A DNA stretch of 64,000 nucleotides, taken from the NCBI RefSeq assembly GCF_013388355.1, contig NZ_CP058246.1:1054001-1118000 (forward strand), read 5' to 3'. Both the position numbers and the translations under genes were made by a program. Below, piece after piece: positions 1 to 8,184 of this stretch. The stretch's first letter is position 1. Every line of letters starts with the position of its first letter. Origin of the DNA: Flavobacterium sp. LPB0248 (lineage in GTDB: Bacteria; Bacteroidota; Bacteroidia; Flavobacteriales; Flavobacteriaceae). The notes under the pieces are model-generated. The model was not told the DNA's origin. It did no database searches and saw only the letters and a list, made by a program, of their open reading frames with translations.

Positions 1-1
1 T

Positions 2-1630
2 CAGCTCGAACGCTTAATGTCGGCTATAAAAGATGCAGAAACGGGCCAGCGCGGGTATATTATTACGCGCAATGCCCGTTTTTTAACTCCGTATATTTAT
101 TCCCGAGACAAGGTAAACACTTCGTTTATCACTTTAAAAAAGCTCACTGCCGATAATCCGAAACAGCAGGATAATCTCCAGAAACTTTTCAAACTCATTA
201 CCCAACGTTTTGTTTCTTTTGAAAACTGTCTAAAATATAGCGATCCTAAAACATACGACAAAAGAAAGCTGGACAATCATATGTTTGGCGGTCGTATTTT
301 AATGGAAAACATCCGTTTTAAAGTGGATGAAATGAATGACATTGAGAAAGACTTTCTAAAGAAAAGGCTAAAAATTTACGATTCGGAAATTTCTTTGAGT
401 CCGCTTTTTTCCATTTCCTTATTTCTTGTGGCTTTGAGTTTTATTTTATTGGCATATCGTCAAATTAGCCGCGATTTTGAACGCTTGAAAGTATTCAATA
501 AAAAACTTTTAATTTCTACAGGTTTAATTTCTGAGTCTGAAAATATTGGTAAATTCAGCACTTGGCAATGGGATTTGGATTCTGATAAAATTGATTTTTC
601 AGACAACCAATTCCGATTATTAGGTCTCGAACCGAGATCTTTTGCGCCAAACAAAGCTACACTTATAAAATATGTTCATCCAGACGATAAAGAATCTGTT
701 GCAAAAGCAATTGACGGAATTATAGAAAAGAAACATCTTCCGTTTGTGTATTATAAAATTGTACGTCCAGATTTTGAAGTCCGTTATTTTAAAACAACAG
801 GAAAACTGGTTACGGATCAGCAGGGAAGTAAAATCTTGCTTGGAATTAATTTTGACATTACAGACGAACATCTTTTGAATATCGAACTTCAGGAACGAAA
901 TAAAGAACTGGAGAAAAGCAATAAAGAATTGGCTTCTTTCAACCACGTTGCAAGTCACGATTTACAAGAACCGCTTAGAAAAATACAGACTTTTATTTCT
1001 AGAGTTTCCAGCGCAGATAAAGAAGTGATGTCTGAAAGCGGAAAAAATTACATTTCCAAAATAGAAAGTTCGGCAAAAAGAATGCGTGTTTTAATAGACG
1101 ACCTTCTTTTGTTTTCTAGAACCAATACTACCAAAAAGGAATTCATTAAAATGAATCTTAATGAACTTCTAGATAATGCCGAATCTGAATTGGCAGAAAT
1201 TATCGAAGAAAAGAAAGCCGTTATTCAGCGAATTGGAAAACTTCCAAAGCTTTCTGTGATTCCATATCAGATAGAACAGCTGTTTATCAATTTAATTGGA
1301 AATTCATTAAAATACAGCCAGCCCGATACTGAACCTCAGATTTCTATTTCAAGCGAAAAAGTTAGTTCATCAGAATATCCAGAAATATTAGAACAGTCTA
1401 TAAAGAAATTTCATAAAATTACTTTTACAGATAACGGAATGGGATTTGACCCTCAGTTTAAAGAAACCATTTTTATTCTTTTTCAGCGTCTTCATTCTAA
1501 AACAGATTATCCTGGAACCGGAATCGGATTAGCGATCTGCAAGAAGATTGTAGAGAACCACAAAGGTCACATAATTGCCGATAGCACTTTAGGAAAAGGT
1601 TCAGTATTTACGGTGTTTCTGCCCGATTAA
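2..1630 (+). CDS. Sensor histidine kinase with CHASE3 and PAS domains (5' end outside window)
   Basis: This is the kinase of a two-component system in the inner membrane; it should autophosphorylate on His and pass phosphate to a response regulator not seen here. The frame is open to the window edge and the first residues (DAETGQRGY) are the CHASE3 signature, so the gene starts upstream and the ATG at 17 is internal. Counting from that ATG: CHASE3 sensor remainder to about 125, a membrane segment at about 127-150, a PAS/PAC domain at about 175-290, the HisKA H-box SHDLQEPL with the phospho-acceptor His near 314, and a HATPase domain with N-box NLIGNSLKYS, DNGMGFD and GTGIGLAIC. No receiver domain follows the HATPase. 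The H-box form resembles phytochrome-like kinases. The signal is unknown. The next genes downstream are small envelope proteins, a possible but unproven target. Confidence 0.9.
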   Translation, partial: QLERLMSAIKDAETGQRGYIITRNARFLTPYIYSRDKVNTSFITLKKLTADNPKQQDNLQKLFKLITQRFVSFENCLKYSDPKTYDKRKLDNHMFGGRILMENIRFKVDEMNDIEKDFLKKRLKIYDSEISLSPLFSISLFLVALSFILLAYRQISRDFERLKVFNKKLLISTGLISESENIGKFSTWQWDLDSDKIDFSDNQFRLLGLEPRSFAPNKATLIKYVHPDDKESVAKAIDGIIEKKHLPFVYYKIVRPDFEVRYFKTTGKLVTDQQGSKILLGINFDITDEHLLNIELQERNKELEKSNKELASFNHVASHDLQEPLRKIQTFISRVSSADKEVMSESGKNYISKIESSAKRMRVLIDDLLLFSRTNTTKKEFIKMNLNELLDNAESELAEIIEEKKAVIQRIGKLPKLSVIPYQIEQLFINLIGNSLKYSQPDTEPQISISSEKVSSSEYPEILEQSIKKFHKITFTDNGMGFDPQFKETIFILFQRLHSKTDYPGTGIGLAICKKIVENHKGHIIADSTLGKGSVFTVFLPD

Positions 1631-1651
1631 ACTTCATTTAAAAAACACATA

Positions 1652-1702
1652 AAAAGCGTTATATAAATCCATTATGGGAATTATATAACGTTTCTTTTTT
1701 AT
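1652..1702 (+). terminator. Intrinsic terminator after the histidine kinase
   Basis: A 10-bp stem (CGTTATATAA at 1657-1666 pairing with 1681-1690) is followed by TTTCTTTTTT. It lies 27 bases past the kinase stop and separates the kinase from the small-gene cluster. Confidence 0.7.
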
Positions 1703-1764
1703 GCTGTAAAGTAAAATCTTTCATTCGTTAGCATCTTTGTAATGTAATACTTTAGGAAGTAATA

Positions 1765-2334
1765 ATGAAAGCAATTCCCCCCTTAAAAGCTTCAATTTTT
1801 AGAGTTCTTTTTTCATTCTTTTTAATTCTATGCATCACCTCTTGCAGAAAAATTAATCCGATCGAAAATACTTTGAAGAACCAAGCTTTTGCAAAAAATG
1901 ACAGAGAAGAAACAGAGGTTTTCTTTTTTATATCTACGGCGAATGTGAGTAAGTCTATTATTTCAAAAAGTCAAATTGCACAACAAAAAAGTTCAGATGT
2001 AATTGTTCAGGAATTAAGCAAAAGAATAGAAGTTCAAGAGAGTCAATTACTGGAAGCGATAACCAAAATGGCCACATCGAAGCTCATTGTCATTACTGAA
2101 ATAAATGCCACGCACAAACGAGACCTGTACAACCTCATTGATGCCAATGGTTACGATTTTAACAGCATTTATTTAAATGCTATGACAGATGCGATATGTA
2201 ACCAAATTGAGTTACTCGAAGCAATTTCTAGAGAAACAAACGACAAAGAAATTCTCGAACTGGTTCTTCGCTTTTTGCCACAACAATACAGACTCTTACG
2301 AGAGACTGAACGAATAAAAAGACAAAATGTATAA
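1765..2334 (+). CDS. DUF4142-like lipoprotein
   Basis: A 189-residue protein with an N-terminal hydrophobic stretch ending in a lipobox-like ITSC at about residues 24-27, so probably a lipidated envelope protein. The mature part is mainly helical, with conserved-looking segments (AQQKSSDVIVQELSKRIEVQE, and a second helix with NAMTDAICNQIELLEAI). The arrangement of two paired helices following a short linker resembles the ferritin-like DUF4142 family, whose members in Bacteroidota are usually lipoproteins of unknown function. It is the first gene of a co-oriented run of small envelope genes and lies 36 bases before the beta-barrel gene. The family assignment is by eye and moderately certain. 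Confidence 0.6.
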   Translation: MKAIPPLKASIFRVLFSFFLILCITSCRKINPIENTLKNQAFAKNDREETEVFFFISTANVSKSIISKSQIAQQKSSDVIVQELSKRIEVQESQLLEAITKMATSKLIVITEINATHKRDLYNLIDANGYDFNSIYLNAMTDAICNQIELLEAISRETNDKEILELVLRFLPQQYRLLRETERIKRQNV

Positions 2335-2370
2335 ACGCCTATTATCTATCTATTAACTAAATTTTTTACT

Positions 2371-3018
2371 ATGAAATTACAAGCCAATTTTTTATGCGCC
2401 TTAACACTTTTTTTATCAGCTTCATTTGGAATGCTGCACGCTCAGGACAATAATGTAAATACCGAATACGGTGTAAAAGGAGGATTCAATATGTCTAACC
2501 TTTACGGTAGTGGAGACAATGTAGATGACAACAATGTTTTATACGGTTTTAACGCCGGGGTTTATGCTACACTTCCTATTTCAGATTTTGTAGCCATTCA
2601 GCCAGAACTTTTGTTTACCACAAAAGGGGCAAAATTAGAATACAACAACGCTTTTGCAAGTGGGGATGCAAAATTTAGACTTAATTATATCGAGCTTCCA
2701 CTTTTAGTGCGAGTTAATGTTACAAAAAACTTTAACATTCACGCCGGTGGTTATGCTTCTTATCTAGTAAGTTCTAAAGTAAGCGGAAACGGTACTGTTG
2801 ATTTTGACCAAGATATTGACACAGATGATCTAAACAAATTTGACGCTGGTCTTTCTGCAGGTGTTGGAGTTGATTTTAACCCAATTAGCGTAGGATTGCG
2901 TTACAATTATGGTTTAACGACTGTGGGTAAAGAAAGAACGGTTGCAGGAACGACATACACATTTCCTGATGCAAAAAACAGCAACCTTACATTATACCTT
3001 TCTTATAAGTTAAACTAA
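2371..3018 (+). CDS. Outer-membrane beta-barrel protein (PorT-like/OMP_b-brl_2 type)
   Basis: A 215-residue protein with a clear signal peptide (cleavage after LHAQ, about residue 25). The mature protein starts with the EYGVKGGFNMSNLYG strand typical of small Bacteroidota porin-like barrels and ends in alternating hydrophobic strands with NLTLYLSYKLN. Strands such as YGFNAGVYATLPI and FAIQPELLFTTKGAKL are repeated through the protein, consistent with an 8-stranded barrel in the outer membrane. Proteins of this type are common and mostly lack known functions; several in Flavobacterium are stress or membrane-integrity related. It sits between the DUF4142-like lipoprotein and an Lmo0937-like membrane peptide in one orientation, and probably shares their transcript. 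Confidence 0.8.
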   Translation: MKLQANFLCALTLFLSASFGMLHAQDNNVNTEYGVKGGFNMSNLYGSGDNVDDNNVLYGFNAGVYATLPISDFVAIQPELLFTTKGAKLEYNNAFASGDAKFRLNYIELPLLVRVNVTKNFNIHAGGYASYLVSSKVSGNGTVDFDQDIDTDDLNKFDAGLSAGVGVDFNPISVGLRYNYGLTTVGKERTVAGTTYTFPDAKNSNLTLYLSYKLN

Positions 3019-3054
3019 ACGAGAATTGATTATTAACCGCTAAAATAAAAAACC

Positions 3055-3207
3055 ATGTCAAATTTATTATATACAATCGCAGTGATTCTGGTGATACTTT
3101 GGGCCTTAGGGTTCTTTGTTTACAGTTTCGGAAGTATTATCCATATTCTGTTGGTAATTGCCATCATTGCCGTATTGCTTCGACTTATTAAAGGTCGAGA
3201 AGTTTAA
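3055..3207 (+). CDS. Lmo0937-like small membrane protein (50 aa)
   Basis: A 50-residue ORF: MSNLLYTIAVILVILWALGF begins it, followed by a glycine/serine turn, a second hydrophobic helix (HILLVIAIIAVLLRLI) and a basic end KGREV. The two-helix pattern with WALGFF and LLRLIKG matches the Lmo0937/DUF5670 family of tiny membrane proteins, whose function is unknown but which recur near stress-response genes. Its ATG lies 36 bases after the beta-barrel stop and 58 bases before the YtxH gene, in the same direction. Confidence 0.85.
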   Translation: MSNLLYTIAVILVILWALGFFVYSFGSIIHILLVIAIIAVLLRLIKGREV

Positions 3208-3265
3208 AAATCACAATTTATTAAATCAACAAATTATTAAATATTAATCCATTAAATTAATTATT

Positions 3266-3550
3266 ATGAAAACTAGTAGCACAATTTTAGGAATTTTAGG
3301 AGCCGCAGCGGCGGGAGCATTCATAGGTGTTTTATTTGCACCAGACAAAGGATCAAACACAAGAAAAAAAATCAAAGATAAATCAAAAGATTACGGAGAT
3401 AACCTGAAATCAAAATTTGATGGCATCGTAAATACAATCTCTTCAAACGGTAAAGAAATTATCGAAGAAGGAAAATCTAAACTTAACCAAGTTAAAGAAG
3501 ATTACAACACGCTGAAAGACGATGTTAAAACAGTAAAATCAAACTATTAA
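3266..3550 (+). CDS. YtxH domain protein
   Basis: A 94-residue protein with one N-terminal membrane helix rich in glycine and alanine (ILGILGAAAAGAFIGVLFAP) followed by DKGSNTRKKIKDKSKDYGD and a long charged, probably coiled-coil tail. That order (glycine-rich helix, APxxGxxTRKKI, amphipathic tail) is the YtxH signature. Family members in Bacillus and Bacteroidota are general-stress-associated membrane proteins without a defined biochemical role. The start codon is preceded by TTAATTATT, a leader also seen before the small ORF at 4384. Confidence 0.85.
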   Translation: MKTSSTILGILGAAAAGAFIGVLFAPDKGSNTRKKIKDKSKDYGDNLKSKFDGIVNTISSNGKEIIEEGKSKLNQVKEDYNTLKDDVKTVKSNY

Positions 3551-3597
3551 TCGCAAGTATTAATTAGTGAAATTTTCAAACCATAAAACCTTATATC

Positions 3598-3957
3598 ATG
3601 GAACCAAATGCAACAACAAACGAGAATTTAAATCTTTATGAGAAAGCAGAGACCTATGCTAAAACAAGTTTAGAATTACTTAAACTAAAAACAGTGTGTT
3701 CTGTTGCCGATGGTGTATCATCGTTGGCATCTAAGGTAGCGATTGGTATTGTTGTTGCATTTTTTACTTTGTTCCTAAACATTGGTATTAGTTTATGGAT
3801 TGGTAAAGAACTTGGAGAGTACTATTATGGCTTTTTTATCATGGCGCTATTCTATTTAATCGTCGTAATTATTGTGGTAAAATCACATCATAAACTGATA
3901 AAAACGCCAATTGGAAATACAATTATCTCCAGTATTCTGAAAGAAACAAAAAACTGA
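3598..3957 (+). CDS. Holin-X-like (phage holin family) membrane protein
   Basis: A 119-residue protein with a soluble helical N-terminus (YEKAETYAKTSLELLKLKT), then two membrane helices (about 45-70 and 77-100) separated by a short loop containing GKELGEYYYG, and a charged tail. This is the layout of the 'phage holin family / Holin-X' group in Bacteroidota. Despite the name there is no lysis cassette or phage gene nearby, so it is better read as a two-helix envelope protein of the YtxH/Lmo0937 cluster than as a real holin. Members commonly accompany YtxH genes. Confidence 0.7.
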   Translation: MEPNATTNENLNLYEKAETYAKTSLELLKLKTVCSVADGVSSLASKVAIGIVVAFFTLFLNIGISLWIGKELGEYYYGFFIMALFYLIVVIIVVKSHHKLIKTPIGNTIISSILKETKN

Positions 3958-3984
3958 TTTAATTATTAATAAACATAAAAGACT

Positions 3985-4359
3985 ATGGAAGCCATTTACA
4001 ATATTGATCAGTTAAATCAAAGAATTGAGGAATTAGAAGTTCGCCAAGATAAAGAATGGTGTGACATAAAAGATGAAATCGACGAGATTAAGAACAATTT
4101 AAAACCTATTAATCTAATTAGAAATACAGTGGAGGAAATTAACGAAACTGTAGGTTTTAAAAGTCATATCGCTCAGTCGGCAATTAGTATCGGAATTGGT
4201 TATCTGGCAAAAAGATTTATTGTCGGAAAAGGCGATTCGATGTTCAAAGGAATCTTGGGTTCTGTCGTTCAGCTTATTGTAACCAATCTGGTTTCGAAAC
4301 CTCATAATGAATCTTCTGAAGATGAAGAATCATCACAATACGAACCGTCTAGAGAGTAA
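3985..4359 (+). CDS. Small protein with N-terminal coiled coil and hydrophobic centre
   Basis: Family not recognised. The 124-residue protein starts with an acidic coiled-coil segment (YNIDQLNQRIEELEVRQDKE), then has a moderately hydrophobic glycine-containing stretch (SAISIGIGYLAKRFIVGKG and LGSVVQLIVTNLVS, about 60-110), and ends in an acidic, serine-rich tail. It may be a peripheral or weakly membrane-inserted partner of the preceding two-helix protein. The gene begins 27 bases after that gene ends and continues the same orientation, so it is most likely co-transcribed. No lipobox or signal peptide is present. Confidence 0.65.
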   Translation: MEAIYNIDQLNQRIEELEVRQDKEWCDIKDEIDEIKNNLKPINLIRNTVEEINETVGFKSHIAQSAISIGIGYLAKRFIVGKGDSMFKGILGSVVQLIVTNLVSKPHNESSEDEESSQYEPSRE

Positions 4360-4383
4360 TTTGTCTAACTTAATTTAATTATT

Positions 4384-4482
4384 ATGGAAAAGTTTAGCGA
4401 AATAGTAATAAAAAATGGTGTATACGTTTACTCGAATCTATATAAATGTTTTGAATATACGAGAGTATTTTTAGGGATATAG
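4384..4482 (+). CDS. Possible 32-residue small protein at the end of the stress cluster
   Basis: ATG at 4384 opens a 32-codon frame starting MEKFSEIVIKNGVYVYSNLY and ending in FLGI. Support is indirect: the ATG is preceded by TTTAATTATT, nearly the same leader as the YtxH gene, and the spacing of 24 bases after the previous stop fits the cluster. A repeat with hairpins, likely the transcript end, follows directly. It has no recognisable family and could be a chance ORF. Confidence 0.35.
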   Translation: MEKFSEIVIKNGVYVYSNLYKCFEYTRVFLGI

Positions 4483-4494
4483 CTTTTTTTTAAA

Positions 4495-4602
4495 GGCGCA
4501 AAGTTACAAAGGTTCAGAGATGCAAAGTTTAAAAGCTTTGTATCTCTGAACCTTTTTTTTTAAAACCTCTGTACCTTTGCAACTCTGAACCTTTGCCCCT
4601 TT
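4495..4602. repeat. Dispersed palindromic repeat (CAAAGGTTCAGAGATGCAAAG family), probable bidirectional terminator
   Basis: The stretch holds AAAGGTTCAGAGATGCAAAG, its near-complement CTTTGTATCTCTGAACCTTT, and two further partial complements (CCTCTGTACCTTTGC and CTCTGAACCTTTGCCC), with T-runs. It sits between convergent genes (plus-strand cluster and minus-strand DUF5723-like gene), so it can end both transcripts. The same word recurs at 6090-6254 and a degenerate form near 63750-63790. Confidence 0.75.
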
Positions 4603-4604
4603 TT

Positions 4605-5936
4605 CTATCGATAATCTTGATAAATCGGTATTTTCAGACCGGCATAAATATTACAGCCTTTTGTATTGTTTGAGAATAGACTGGAGAAAAGAGTTCCTGA
4701 GCCAATAAAAATTGGGCCAGCTCTAAAACCTGCTCCGATTGTTGTTCCGCTGTATTGCATGTACGTTACAGAAACATAGAAACTGAATTGTCTCGTTTCA
4801 TATCTAGGCGTAAAAGTAACCGAATTGGCGATTGCAGTTCCGTTTACTTTTTTGGCATCTACAAGGCTGAAATCACCGCTTAGATTTAAATAAAAACGCT
4901 GATCGATATTCCAGTCAAAATTGGTGTGTAAAGCCGTTGGAAGATTTGCTTTTACTCCTTTTTTAGAAGAGATTTTAGTGTAGTTTGAATCGAAAAATTC
5001 AAAAATATCATCAGCATCGTCAATATCTTGCTGCGTCACTTTTCCTGTAATATTATAAGTGTTTTCGATTATGTTTTTATAATTTACTTTTCCAATATCG
5101 GTTACAGAAGCCGCCGCTTTAAACTTATAGCGGTTCCCTTCGCACGTATGACAGTTGGTGCGGTATTCGTATGTAAAACCTAAATCGACACCTACTCCAG
5201 CCGAAGCCGCATCAAACTTCGGATCATCGCCATTTGCATAATCGTAACTAGCGGCAGTTCTAATAGTTCCTGTCGAAAGATATTCGCTCATAGCAGGATT
5301 TGCATTGTTTTTATTGAACGCTACACTCAAATCACTTCCGTTAATGTAGCCGTTTACTCCCGCCATTAAGTATTTTAAAGTAATACCGCCTTTTACAAAA
5401 TGATCGTCACGATCCAACAGAACCGTTGCATAACTCGCTCCTATCTCCGCCCAAGAATTGGTAACACTATTCGGATTCCCGCCACTAATTAAAAAACTAT
5501 TCGAAGCATCCACATCTTTGTTCACCTCATCAATAAGCTGCCCGTTTATGCCAACGAGATTCGTAACGCTTCGCACTCGTGTAAAAAGCGCCACACTATG
5601 CAAAGGCGTGATATTCATCATAAAAGAAGGTCCGAGAATATCGACATTAAAATTTCCTCTGTTGTTCGATTTTAAATTTTTACTTGCATCAGTTGCCAAA
5701 TCATAATCGCCGTCTAATGCGTCTAAAATATTGATTCCGTACAAATCATTTTGTCCCGTTCCGCTTGCTGAGAAAAGCGTCACATCGGCGCGATACTTCG
5801 ACTCAACAATATTTGACGGATTAAATATAGCACTCTGAATCCCAGCATAATTATCATCCCTGAATCCGAAATACGATTGTGACTGCGCATAAAAAAAGCT
5901 TCCAAAGAAGCAGAATAAGAGTAAAGTTTTCTTCAT
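4605..5936 (-). CDS. DUF5723-like outer-membrane protein
   Basis: A 443-residue exported protein. The signal peptide (MKKTLLLFCFFGSFFYAQSQS) is followed by YFGFRDDNYAGIQSAIFNPSNIVESKYRADVTLFS, the start motif seen in DUF5723 proteins of Bacteroidota, and then by alternating strands including ILGPSFMMNITPLHSVALFTRVRS and a C-terminal FSFYVSVTYMQYSGTTIGAGFRAGPIFIGSG. The strand pattern suggests a large outer-membrane barrel related to FadL/PorV-like folds. A CHTCEGN segment in the middle may place a disulfide in a loop. The function of the family is unknown. It stands alone between two repeat clusters and is convergent with the plus-strand stress cluster. Confidence 0.75.
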   Translation of the reverse strand: MKKTLLLFCFFGSFFYAQSQSYFGFRDDNYAGIQSAIFNPSNIVESKYRADVTLFSASGTGQNDLYGINILDALDGDYDLATDASKNLKSNNRGNFNVDILGPSFMMNITPLHSVALFTRVRSVTNLVGINGQLIDEVNKDVDASNSFLISGGNPNSVTNSWAEIGASYATVLLDRDDHFVKGGITLKYLMAGVNGYINGSDLSVAFNKNNANPAMSEYLSTGTIRTAASYDYANGDDPKFDAASAGVGVDLGFTYEYRTNCHTCEGNRYKFKAAASVTDIGKVNYKNIIENTYNITGKVTQQDIDDADDIFEFFDSNYTKISSKKGVKANLPTALHTNFDWNIDQRFYLNLSGDFSLVDAKKVNGTAIANSVTFTPRYETRQFSFYVSVTYMQYSGTTIGAGFRAGPIFIGSGTLFSSLFSNNTKGCNIYAGLKIPIYQDYR

Positions 5937-6089
5937 AAATTAATGTTAGTTGGTTGTTTTTTAGCATGACAAATATGAAACAAAAAACAGTAATAAAAAA
6001 TTTAACAAATGATATGTATGTTAAGTTTTTTCGATGAAAGTATAAGATTATAAGAACGATATAAAAAGAAAGAAGGTTCTTTCTTTTTA

Positions 6090-6254
6090 GGTTCAAAGTA
6101 GCAGAGATGCAAAGGTTCAGAGGTTTTGAAAAAATTTGCAATTTTTTCTTTATAATCAAAAACAGAAAAGCCAAACATAAGTTTGGCTTTTCTGTTTATA
6201 TAAATCACTCCAGAGAAAAACCTCTGAACCTTTGCATCTCTGTCACTTCGAACC
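6090..6254. repeat. Nested inverted repeat in the 327-base gap before prfA
   Basis: The 5937-6263 gap has no supported gene. Outer arms 6090-6123 and 6221-6254 are complementary over about 34 bases; the inner 22 (CCTCTGAACCTTTGCATCTCTG) are exact. They belong to the same repeat family as 4495-4602. Inside lies a perfect 17-bp hairpin described separately. Confidence 0.8.
6160..6197 (-). terminator. Perfect 17-bp hairpin, likely prfA terminator
   Basis: Arms 6160-6176 and 6181-6197 are exact complements around a 4-base loop (ATAA). It lies 67 bases past the prfA stop, inside the nested repeat, and its minus-strand 3' side is followed by TTTGATTATAAAG rather than a pure T-run. Confidence 0.65.
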
Positions 6255-6263
6255 TGTGTACAA

Positions 6264-7340
6264 TTAGTACACCTCAGAAGCTTCCTTCAATTTCTCCATA
6301 TTATTAACTAACTGAAGCTCAGAAACGATTTTCTGAATATCACCATTCATGATGTTTCCTAAATCGTAAAGCGTTAAACCAATACGGTGATCGGTTACAC
6401 GACCTTGCGCATAGTTATACGTACGGATTTTTGCCGAACGGTCTCCAGAACTTACCTGAGAACTACGTTTTTTAGCATCTTCTTCCTGCTTTTTGGCCAA
6501 TTCCATTTCGTACAAACGAGAACGTAATACCATCAAAGCTTTATCTTTATTCTTATGTTGCGATTTCTCATCCTGACATTGCGCCACCAATCCTGTTGGA
6601 ATGTGCGTTAAACGTACAGCCGATTTCGTTGTATTTACCGATTGTCCTCCAGGTCCAGACGAACAGAAGAAATCGACACGAACATCATTCATATCTACCT
6701 GAACATCAAACTCCTCTGCTTCTGGCAAAACCATAACCGTTGCAGCCGATGTATGCACACGACCTTGAGTTTCTGTCTGCGGAACACGCTGTACACGGTG
6801 AACACCCGCTTCAAACTTCAAAGTTCCGTATACATCTTCTCCAGTAACCTCAAAAATAACCTCTTTGAAACCTCCAGAAGTACCCTCGTTCATATCTACA
6901 ACAGATGATCTCCATCCCATAGATTCGCAATATTTTGTGTACATTCTAAACAAGTCACCAGCAAAAATACTCGCTTCGTCTCCACCCGTTCCGGCGCGGA
7001 TCTCCACCATTACGTTTTTCGCGTCTTCAGGATCTTTAGGAATAAGCATAAATTTGATTTCCTCCTCCAATTCTGGCAGACGTTCTTTTGCTTCATCCAA
7101 TTGCATTTTGGCCATTTCCACCATTTCAGCATCACTTCCGTCAGCAATAATTTCGTTTGCTTCGTCGATGTTTGCTAAAACTATGATGTACTCTTCTCTC
7201 TTTTCAACAAGCGCTTTTATCCCTTTATATTCTTGGTTAAGCTGCTTATAACGTTTTTGATCAGAAATAACATCCGGCTGAATAATCAAATCCGAAATCT
7301 CATCGAAACGCTGCTTTACATATTGAAGTCTATCTAACAT
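6264..7340 (-). CDS. prfA: Peptide chain release factor 1
   Basis: The release factor reads UAA and UAG in the ribosomal A site and triggers hydrolysis of the finished peptide. The 358-residue length is normal. The GGQ motif ([15 protein letters not shown]) is at about residues 231-233 and is followed by THIPTG and [14 protein letters not shown], as in class I factors. The RF1-type PxT anticodon-like tripeptide is PQT within [15 protein letters not shown], replacing PAT of Escherichia coli. The N-terminal helical domain and the [22 protein letters not shown] block are complete. There is no in-frame stop or frameshift site. A TAATTTTG minus-7-like box (7365-7372) lies just upstream. Confidence 0.97.
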   Translation of the reverse strand: MLDRLQYVKQRFDEISDLIIQPDVISDQKRYKQLNQEYKGIKALVEKREEYIIVLANIDEANEIIADGSDAEMVEMAKMQLDEAKERLPELEEEIKFMLIPKDPEDAKNVMVEIRAGTGGDEASIFAGDLFRMYTKYCESMGWRSSVVDMNEGTSGGFKEVIFEVTGEDVYGTLKFEAGVHRVQRVPQTETQGRVHTSAATVMVLPEAEEFDVQVDMNDVRVDFFCSSGPGGQSVNTTKSAVRLTHIPTGLVAQCQDEKSQHKNKDKALMVLRSRLYEMELAKKQEEDAKKRSSQVSSGDRSAKIRTYNYAQGRVTDHRIGLTLYDLGNIMNGDIQKIVSELQLVNNMEKLKEASEVY

Positions 7341-7364
7341 TTTCTAATTCCTTTTATTGGACGG

Positions 7365-7372
7365 CAAAATTA
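7365..7372 (-). promoter_or_regulatory. Minus-7 box (TAATTTTG) of prfA
   Basis: On the minus strand TAATTTTG matches the Bacteroidota TAnnTTTG element 25 bases before the prfA start. A convincing TTG minus-33 partner was not found, so this is a moderate call. Confidence 0.4.
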
Positions 7373-7450
7373 CAAAATTTTTATCGAAAATTCTAGTGTT
7401 CGTTTTTTGGACATTTTAAGTTGAATATTTAGTGGAATTGTGATGGTTTT

Positions 7451-7573
7451 TAGGAGCTGTTTCCTGTCCCGATAGCTATCGGGACTAATATCTTTTTCGG
7501 CAAAAAGTTTGCGGTTTAATAAGATCTTTTTCGTTTACCTAAAAAGGATACCGCTTCTATCAGGGCTAGGGCT
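7451..7573 (-). repeat. Dispersed element ending in TAGCCCTGATAGAAGCGG, with a 20-bp palindrome
   Basis: This is the main content of the 335-base gap 7341-7675. Read on the minus strand it begins with TAGCCCTGATAGAAGCGG, then ATCCTTTT, and ends with AGCTCCTA; the same two ends occur in plus orientation at 48977-49055 with a different, shorter middle. Here the middle carries GTCCCGATAGCTATCGGGAC (7466-7485), a perfect 20-base palindrome. The layout suggests a non-coding mobile or decayed repeat unit. No ORF was seen in it. Confidence 0.75.
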
Positions 7574-7675
7574 TTGGTTTTCATAATTACGTTTACGGTT
7601 TTCCGTAATGTAATTGAATATAATGCAATTACTTTTAGCAAATAAATTTTACATAAAAACAAAATTGAATTACAT

Positions 7676-8119
7676 ATGAAATCACTAACATGTTGCCTGT
7701 TTCTTATTTTAATTTTTAGCTGTAATCAGAAAGAACAAACTAAAACCAATTTAACAGTTGAAACTGAAATTCCAAAAATTAAAGAAAAGGAAGAAATAAC
7801 TTTAAAGAACTTTACTTATGAAGATATTGCTCGCTATACAATGGCTTCTATTATGGGGCAATCATCAAAAATAATTAAAGTGAGGAAAAAAGACGAATTA
7901 TATTTCGTGTCTTACATTAGAAAATCTGATCATCAGAAATTTGATTATAAAATAAAGATCGATGGAAATAAAATTCTTTGGGCAAACATTGACGGAAGAT
8001 GGAGGGATTCAAAATATGATGAGAAAATAACTTTTGTCGAAAAAGACAACAAGCTTGAAATTATTCAAACCTTCGACGATAACTCTCAAGATATTCAAGA
8101 ATATAAAATAGGAGATTAA
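7676..8119 (+). CDS. Lipoprotein of unknown function (147 aa)
   Basis: A lipobox is evident: hydrophobic residues 5-15 end in IFSC at about residue 16, followed by NQKEQTKTN, a polar linker. The mature domain (about 50-147) has the pattern YEDIARYTMASIMGQSSKIIKVRKKDELYFVSYIRKSD with later strands WANIDGRWRDSKYDEKITFVEKDN, suggesting a small mixed alpha-beta domain. The family is not recognised. An orphan secreted protein of similar size follows 65 bases downstream in the same direction, and the AT-rich orphan island continues to the right. Confidence 0.7.
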   Translation: MKSLTCCLFLILIFSCNQKEQTKTNLTVETEIPKIKEKEEITLKNFTYEDIARYTMASIMGQSSKIIKVRKKDELYFVSYIRKSDHQKFDYKIKIDGNKILWANIDGRWRDSKYDEKITFVEKDNKLEIIQTFDDNSQDIQEYKIGD

Positions 8120-8184
8120 ATCAGGTGAATTTACTTGGTTCTTATTTTAGAATAAATACGATGTTTGTTTTTTAAATCAAGGAT

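Noticed and set aside
3598..3957. Prophage remnant inferred from a holin-like protein
   Set aside because: No lysin, structural or integrase gene is nearby; the gene is part of a stress-type membrane cluster.
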